11,996 nt of DNA, taken from contig JASLSL010000070.1 of the NCBI GenBank assembly GCA_030743445.1, positions 1-11,996 on the forward strand, written 5' to 3'. This DNA is from Alphaproteobacteria bacterium. GTDB taxonomy: Bacteria; Pseudomonadota; Alphaproteobacteria; UBA8366. Below the pieces are notes generated by a model. That model worked only from the letters and a program-made list of their open reading frames with translations. It made no database searches and was not told the DNA's origin. The translations under genes and the position numbers were made by a program. Shown in pieces: positions 7,188 to 11,996 of this stretch; within the stretch, counting starts at the first letter, position 1, and each line of letters starts with the position of its first letter.

Positions 7188-8798
7188 CTAGCTCATGCTC
7201 GCCCGGCCCGGCACCGCGAAATGCGCTGGCGGCTCGCCGGCGCAGTGGCGCCGCCACATTTCGCGCAACGCCAGCCCCACATTGCGGCTGTAGGCCGTTC
7301 TGTCGCAAAGCGGCGAATCGAGCAGCCTCTGGCGCATCACGGATCTCTGCTCGACGAGATAATCGGTGTCGGCCGCGAGGTCGATCGCGATCCGCACGTA
7401 GTCCTCGGGCGACTCCGCGATCAACGATTCGTAGTTAAGCGATTTGGCGAATATCAGTGCGAGTCGGCCGACCGGCCTGTCGATGCAGCAATAGGAAATG
7501 GTCGGAACGCCCATCCATGGCGGCTCGAATCCGGAAACGCCGGCTTGCTGGGGGAAGCTGTCGAGCACGATATCGATCGCGTTATAGGTCTCCAGGTGCT
7601 CGAACTGCGGTGTCGCGCCGAGGAAGATCAGCCGCTCCAGGCCGACGCCCTTGGCGAGGAACGGCACGGCGATGTAGGTCTTCGACTGTTCCTGGTCAAT
7701 CGCGGTGTATTTGAAGGTCATGGTCGAGCCCGGCACCCGGCTCAGCACCTCGGCCCAGAGATCGAGGCATTCGGGCGAAAACTTGGCGATCCGGTTGAGA
7801 TTGCCGAACGCGACCTGCCCGTTGGCAAGGCAGGGCGGCGGCGCGATTTCGGGCGATCTCGGCGGCGGCTGCCACGCCATGTGGGTGTCGGGCAACCAGA
7901 CCACCTTCTCGACGTAGTTGTCGCGCTGAGCCGGGCCGACCACGATCTCGTCGCCGATGACGTAATCCACCGAGTCCTCGCCCGGCGCGATTCCGACGGC
8001 GAGCCAGGACGCGATGATCGGCGCCGGTTTCATCGCCAAGGCGCCAAGCCGGTTGCCGGGCAGGTGCAGGATGAAGTCGACCAGGATATCGATCCGGTCG
8101 GCGCGAATCCGGTCGTTGAGCTCGACGTCGCTGAGCGCCGACACGTTAACGAACGCGTCGGCCGCCTCGGTGAACACCGGATAGGGTTCGATCGCCGGGT
8201 CCATGTTCGAGTAAAGGATATGGACATCGGAATTTTCGTCCTCCCACGCGAACCATGACGCCAACACCGCGACCAGCGAGTGGCCGCCGCCGAAATCGCT
8301 CGACAGGTAACCGATTCGGAGCGGCCGGTCGGGCGTCCGGTCGGTCTCGGCCGGCGAGGACGGCGCGGCCGGCCTGATCCGCTTGACCAAGTCGTTCCAG
8401 CGCTTGTATTCCGCAAAGGCCTCGGCGTCGTCCCGCCCATAGGTCAGTTTGTAGAAAAACACGAACTCGTTGATCGCGAGCGAATCGGGCCATTGCTCGA
8501 GCATCGCCTCGGCGACCCGGGCCGCCTCGTCGCCGAATCCGCGCAGCAGCATATCGCTGACCAGCGGCAGCAAGGTGTGCTCCGGATTTTCGATCCGGTC
8601 GATCAACCGGGCGACCGCGTCGCCCCACTCGGCCAATCGGTCCTGGGCGTAGCGGACGCTCATCAGCATCGCCCATCCGGGTTGGCTGTCCGGCGTCTCG
8701 GCGAGGCCCTCCTCGAGCACGGCGACCGCCTCGTCCGCCCGGCCGGCGCCGATCAGCTCGAGCACCTTGGTCTGCGTCTCATCCGACAGTGCGGTCAT
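7188..8798 (-). CDS. GT41/SPINDLY-like glycosyltransferase, variant donor site
   Basis: The 536-residue protein has degenerate TPR-like helices (about 5-115), the FAEYKRWN linker (128-135), then the catalytic region starting RIGYLSSDFGGGHS (His173). His245 sits in the segment matching the family's GHT motif, and the active-site Lys is kept in FGNLNRIAKFSP (Lys339). Two normally conserved parts differ. The loop after the KPAPI segment reads AVGIAPGEDSVDY instead of the usual YPGTTG. The UDP-phosphate motif, usually with a Thr pair, reads QAGVSG (418-423). It may use another donor or have lost transferase activity. It is paralogous along its length to the divergent gene at 8908, sharing FGNLNR, RLIFLG, WMGVP and REMWRR-CAGEPPA. 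It is first of a tight run: the methyltransferase starts 11 bp after its stop. No Shine-Dalgarno is obvious at the ATG. Confidence 0.82.
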   Translation of the reverse strand: MTALSDETQTKVLELIGAGRADEAVAVLEEGLAETPDSQPGWAMLMSVRYAQDRLAEWGDAVARLIDRIENPEHTLLPLVSDMLLRGFGDEAARVAEAMLEQWPDSLAINEFVFFYKLTYGRDDAEAFAEYKRWNDLVKRIRPAAPSSPAETDRTPDRPLRIGYLSSDFGGGHSLVAVLASWFAWEDENSDVHILYSNMDPAIEPYPVFTEAADAFVNVSALSDVELNDRIRADRIDILVDFILHLPGNRLGALAMKPAPIIASWLAVGIAPGEDSVDYVIGDEIVVGPAQRDNYVEKVVWLPDTHMAWQPPPRSPEIAPPPCLANGQVAFGNLNRIAKFSPECLDLWAEVLSRVPGSTMTFKYTAIDQEQSKTYIAVPFLAKGVGLERLIFLGATPQFEHLETYNAIDIVLDSFPQQAGVSGFEPPWMGVPTISYCCIDRPVGRLALIFAKSLNYESLIAESPEDYVRIAIDLAADTDYLVEQRSVMRQRLLDSPLCDRTAYSRNVGLALREMWRRHCAGEPPAHFAVPGRASMS

Positions 8799-8907
8799 GG
8801 GACCTGTATAACAATTGCACCCGGGTTAATTAAACCGCTCGATTCCAAATCCGAGTTTCGATTGCGTTTGCCTGCTGGCGCGAGCGCTCTTTAAACTATT
8901 TTCCGAA
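8799..8907. promoter_or_regulatory. Divergent control region between two GT41-like genes
   Basis: This 109-bp, relatively AT-rich gap separates two divergent paralogues and should hold both promoters. On the plus strand TTGCCT (8868-8873), 18 bp, TAAACT (8892-8897) would start transcription a few bases before the ATG at 8908. On the minus strand TTAATT (8833-8828), 17 bp, TATACA (8810-8805) would start at about the ATG at 8798. Both would give nearly leaderless mRNAs, which fits the absence of good Shine-Dalgarno sites at either start. A roughly palindromic GGTTAATTAAACC at 8824-8836 overlaps the minus-strand -35 and could be an operator. The boxes are weak matches. Confidence 0.35.
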
Positions 8908-10509
8908 ATGACGTCTCCCGCGGAGCAATTCACACGAAAGGCGGACCAGTTGCTCGCCGCAGGCCTGGTCGACGAGGCGGCGGACATGTTGCGCGACGTG
9001 GTTCGCGACGAGCCTGCGGCGGTCCCCGCCTGGCACCTGCTGTTCACCATCGCCCGCACCCAGGACCGGATGCAGCAGCTTGTCGACCTCGCGTGCGCCG
9101 CGGTGCCGTCGGTCGAGGACCCTGAAGGCGTCTTCCTGGTGGTGGCGCAGCACATGAAGGTATACGGCTATATCGAGGAGGCCACGGCGCTGTTTCGCGC
9201 CATCCTGGCCCGCCAGCCGGACGCGAAGCGGGCGGCCGACGAATATCTTCGCCATATCGAGTTTTCGACCTTGGACGACGAGGCGGCGTTCGACGAATAC
9301 CGGCGCTGGAACGAGCGCTTCATCCGACCGCTGATCGGATCGGTCGAGCCGGCGCGAACCGACCCGAACCCCGACCGGCCGCTGAGGATCGGGTTCGTCT
9401 CGAGCGATTTCGCGACGCCGTTCAACCACTCGCTGATTTGGTATCTGCTGCCGTGGTTCCACGACACCGACGGCGCGCCGGATACCCGGATCATCTATTC
9501 CGATCGCGAGGACGGAACCGTCACCGACGACTACCTCCTGGGCGCGACCGAGAAGGTCGTCGACGTGTTCGGCCTCGGCGACCGGGAACTGGGCGAGACG
9601 ATCCGGACCGACCGGATCGACATCGTGATCGACCTGTTGGCGCATCGGACCGCGAACCGAATGTTGACCTATGCCTTCAAGCCGGCGCCGATCGTCGTCG
9701 GATGGGCCGCGGCCAACACCATCGGCGCCTCGGAGGCGGTCGATTACCTGCTCACCGACGACCTCGTCTTGCCGCCCGAGACGATCGACCGGTATCTCTC
9801 GAACGTGGTTTATCTCGAGCGGCCGATGTCGGTCTGGCACCCGCCCGGGGATGCGCCGGATGTCGGCCCGCCGCCGCACCAGGCCAACGGTCACATCTCG
9901 TTCGGCAATTTGAACCGGCTCGAGAAGATCTCGCCCCAATCGATCGAGCTTTGGGCCGAGGTGCTGCGCCAAGTGCCCGGCGCCACCATGACGTTCAAGG
10001 ATTTCCGGATCGACGAGGCGTCCGGCGCCCGGATCGCCGCGCAATTCGAAGACCACGGCATCCCGGCGGAGCGTCTGATCTTTCTCGGCGAGACCGATCA
10101 TCGCGGCCACCTCGCGGCCTACAACCGGGTCGACGTCCTGCTCGACAACTATCCCTTCCAAGCCGGCATCTCGCGCATCGAGGCGCTATGGATGGGGGTT
10201 CCCGTCATCTCCTACTGTTACGGCCAGCGTCAGGCCAACCGGTCCGGGTTTTCCCATAACGGTGCGGTCGGCCTGCCGGAACTGGCGACGACCGATCCCG
10301 GCGACTACGTCAAGACCGCGGTCGAGCTCGCCGGCGACAGGGACCGATTGGTCGAGCTGCGCACCTCGCTCCGCCGGACGATGCTGCAATCGCCGCTTTG
10401 CGACGAGCGCGGTTTCGCTGAGGGCGTCAAGCGCGCGTTCCGCGAGATGTGGCGACGCTACTGCGCCGGCGAGCCGCCGGCGCCCTTCGCGATCGCCGAT
10501 CTCGATTAA
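8908..10509 (+). CDS. GT41/SPINDLY-like glycosyltransferase, variant donor site
   Basis: The 533-residue protein has a few loose TPR-like helices (about 8-110), the FDEYRRWN linker (128-135), then a catalytic part with GFVSSDFATPFNHS (His174). LLAHRTANR (His246) corresponds to the GHT segment, and Lys340 lies in FGNLNRLEKISP. Like its divergent neighbour it lacks the normal donor loop: after KPAPI comes AAANTIGASEAVDY, and the UDP-phosphate motif reads QAGISR (418-423) where family members have a Thr pair. Family knowledge predicts sugar transfer to protein, but the altered donor site makes donor and activity uncertain. No signal peptide or membrane helix is seen. No ribosome-binding site precedes the ATG, so a leaderless message is possible. 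Its TAA stop overlaps the stop of the convergent GT41 gene by 4 bp. Confidence 0.82.
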   Translation: MTSPAEQFTRKADQLLAAGLVDEAADMLRDVVRDEPAAVPAWHLLFTIARTQDRMQQLVDLACAAVPSVEDPEGVFLVVAQHMKVYGYIEEATALFRAILARQPDAKRAADEYLRHIEFSTLDDEAAFDEYRRWNERFIRPLIGSVEPARTDPNPDRPLRIGFVSSDFATPFNHSLIWYLLPWFHDTDGAPDTRIIYSDREDGTVTDDYLLGATEKVVDVFGLGDRELGETIRTDRIDIVIDLLAHRTANRMLTYAFKPAPIVVGWAAANTIGASEAVDYLLTDDLVLPPETIDRYLSNVVYLERPMSVWHPPGDAPDVGPPPHQANGHISFGNLNRLEKISPQSIELWAEVLRQVPGATMTFKDFRIDEASGARIAAQFEDHGIPAERLIFLGETDHRGHLAAYNRVDVLLDNYPFQAGISRIEALWMGVPVISYCYGQRQANRSGFSHNGAVGLPELATTDPGDYVKTAVELAGDRDRLVELRTSLRRTMLQSPLCDERGFAEGVKRAFREMWRRYCAGEPPAPFAIADLD

Positions 10510-11996
10510 CGCCGCTTGGCGCGCGCGACCGCGCGCTCGAAGAATTCGCCTAACGCATCGATCGAGCTCCGGTCTTCCTCGAGCTTTCCCTTGCGCTCGA
10601 GCAACTTGGCGCGGACCGCCGCGCGCCAATCCGGCTCCCGGCCCAGCCGAACCGCGAATTCGACATACTCGTCCTTGTCCCGGGCGATCGTGTCCTCGAC
10701 GCCGACCGCGGCGAGGACCCCGGCGCCATGGCGCGAGCGCATGAGGCGGCCCGGCGCGGTGACGATCGGCAGACCGTGCTGCAGCGCCTCCAGCGTGGTG
10801 TTGCAGCCGGACCAGCCGAGACTGTCGAGAAACACGTCCACCAATCTGTTCAGCGCCTTGTAGCGCTCCGGCGACATGCGCGGCACGAAGTGGCAGTACG
10901 CGGTCGCATCGAGGCCATGCGCCTCGAATGCTTGCCCAAGACGCGCCCGCAAAATCTCCATATCGAAGATTTGCACCCCCTCGATGAAGACGAAGGCGGC
11001 GTCCGAATTCCCCGTGGCGATCCGCGGGTAGATGTCGTCGTCCTGCGGCAGGTACTTCTGCGGCGTCTGGGCGCAGAGGTAGAGGCACTTGTCCTCGGGC
11101 AGGTCGAAATCGGCCCGGGCCGCGTCGCTCGCCACGGTGTCGAGCGGCACGTAAGGGAACGACAGGCCCGGCAGGCGGACCAAATCCTCGACGTAGTTCT
11201 GGTCGCCGTCGTCGGGCTCCATCACCGCACTGGTCAGGCAGTAATCCATGGTCGAGAGGCCGGTGGTCTCGGGATGGCCATAGGAATAGCTCTGCGCCGG
11301 GGCGAGCCTGAGGGCGGCGATCCGCAGCACCAGCCCGCTCATGCCGATCTCGGGAAAGACGATAACGTCCGGCTGCAGGTGCAGGAGATAGCGCAGCGCG
11401 CCGTCGAAATCCGACGGGGTGTGGGCGAATTCCTCGCAGTGGCTCTTGATCTCGTCGCTGATCTCGTCCCACCGGTCGCCGAGATGGACGCAAGCGAGAC
11501 GGAACTTGCGCTTGTCGAGGTATTTCATCCAGCGGCGGCGCAGCTTCCAGTTCGAATGGGCCCAGACGAACTCCGAAACGAAGGCGACGGTGATGCGGCC
11601 GTCGCCGCGATCTTCGCTCCGCCGGCGCGCCGCGACCTCGGGGTGGCAACTCGCCATGACGTGGCAGACCATCTCGCCGTAGACGCGCTGGATGTCGCGG
11701 TCGTTCTTGTACTGGTAGGGCAGCAGGAACGGCTTCAAATTACCGACGCAGCGCTCGACCGCCTTCAGGGAGTCCGGGTCGGCGGCGTGGATGCGGCGCG
11801 CCAGGTCCCCGAGCCGTTCGGTGTAAAGCGCCCGGTGGCGCTCGAGCTCGTCTTCCGTCCGGTACATCGGCAGCAGCGAATACATGCAATGGAGCCAGCG
11901 GATCTCGAGATCGTCCGGCACCCGGGCGACCGCGTCCTCGAGCGCCGCCAGCGCCTCGTGATATCGGCTGTTCATCCACAGCGCGCCGATCAGCGC
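10506..11996 (-). CDS. TPR/GT41-like glycosyltransferase, 5' end beyond the right edge
   Basis: At least 496 codons are present and the frame is open to the window edge. The Met at 11975 is probably internal: the 7 codons before it (ALIGALW) continue into RYHEALAALEDAVARVPDD as one regular TPR repeat with Ala20, Leu24, Ala27 and Pro32 in place. Numbering from that Met, the catalytic part shows FLLPYQYKNDRDIQ (83-96), FVWAHS (His140), GHPETTG (233-239), Lys307 in CAQTPQKYLP, CNTT (391-394) and LMRSRHG (411-417). These match the gene at 146-1993 far better than the two neighbours, including the shared IGM and LAP-Q-YGHP-TTG-MDY stretch. All key donor-site residues are present, so an active transferase is likely; donor and target are unknown. 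The stop codon overlaps that of the convergent gene within TTAA. Confidence 0.83.
   Translation of the reverse strand, partial: ALIGALWMNSRYHEALAALEDAVARVPDDLEIRWLHCMYSLLPMYRTEDELERHRALYTERLGDLARRIHAADPDSLKAVERCVGNLKPFLLPYQYKNDRDIQRVYGEMVCHVMASCHPEVAARRRSEDRGDGRITVAFVSEFVWAHSNWKLRRRWMKYLDKRKFRLACVHLGDRWDEISDEIKSHCEEFAHTPSDFDGALRYLLHLQPDVIVFPEIGMSGLVLRIAALRLAPAQSYSYGHPETTGLSTMDYCLTSAVMEPDDGDQNYVEDLVRLPGLSFPYVPLDTVASDAARADFDLPEDKCLYLCAQTPQKYLPQDDDIYPRIATGNSDAAFVFIEGVQIFDMEILRARLGQAFEAHGLDATAYCHFVPRMSPERYKALNRLVDVFLDSLGWSGCNTTLEALQHGLPIVTAPGRLMRSRHGAGVLAAVGVEDTIARDKDEYVEFAVRLGREPDWRAAVRAKLLERKGKLEEDRSSIDALGEFFERAVARAKRR

Noticed and set aside
7177..7308. N-terminal extension of the methyltransferase into the upstream gene
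   Set aside because: The 44 residues are Arg/Ala-rich and overlap the conserved C-terminus of the GT41-like protein. A well-spaced AGGA supports the start at 7176.
8896..10161. A 421-codon minus-strand frame opposite the GT41-like gene at 8908
   Set aside because: It is antisense to a gene with clear family motifs and has no recognisable domain of its own.

Overview
The window looks like chromosomal DNA of a high-GC alphaproteobacterium, probably Rhodospirillales-like. The evidence is the gene order rplU-rpmA-obgE-proB, an L21 protein with a long Lys/Ala/Pro-rich tail, strong G/C third-position bias, and a GTCATCCCGG-type dispersed inverted repeat. The taxon is inferred from these features; no marker gene was compared.

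Layout, left to right. (1) Positions 1-36 hold the first 12 codons of a probable divergent minus-strand gene that runs off the left edge. (2) 146-1993 (+) encodes a TPR protein with an O-GlcNAc-transferase-like (GT41/SPINDLY) catalytic region. (3) 2002-2138 is a 137-bp repeat with perfect 13-bp terminal inverted repeats, between two convergent genes. (4) 5238 down to 2151 (-) is the housekeeping cluster rplU, rpmA, obgE, proB. It has a good sigma70-like promoter at 5318-5345, a terminator-like hairpin between rpmA and obgE, and a 4-bp GTGA overlap between obgE and proB. (5) 8798 down to 5364 (-) is a tight three-gene run: GT41-like protein, class I methyltransferase, and Ntn-hydrolase of the acid ceramidase/acyltransferase type. 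(6) 8908-10509 (+) is a second GT41-like gene, divergent from and paralogous to the one in (5). (7) 10506-11996 (-) is a fourth GT41-like gene. It converges on the third with a 4-bp stop-codon overlap and is cut by the right edge.

The unusual part is four GT41-like genes in 12 kb, falling into two subtypes. The outer two (146-1993 and 10506-11996) share a GHP-x-TTG loop and keep the Thr pair of the UDP site. The inner divergent pair (7188-8798 and 8908-10509) has both regions rewritten but keeps the His-Ser and the active-site Lys. Together with the methyltransferase and amidase-like gene, this suggests a protein- or glycan-modification locus next to a conserved ribosomal operon. Its substrate cannot be read from this sequence. 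No tRNA, rRNA, CRISPR array, insertion sequence or phage gene was seen, and no stretch over 300 bases lacks a gene.
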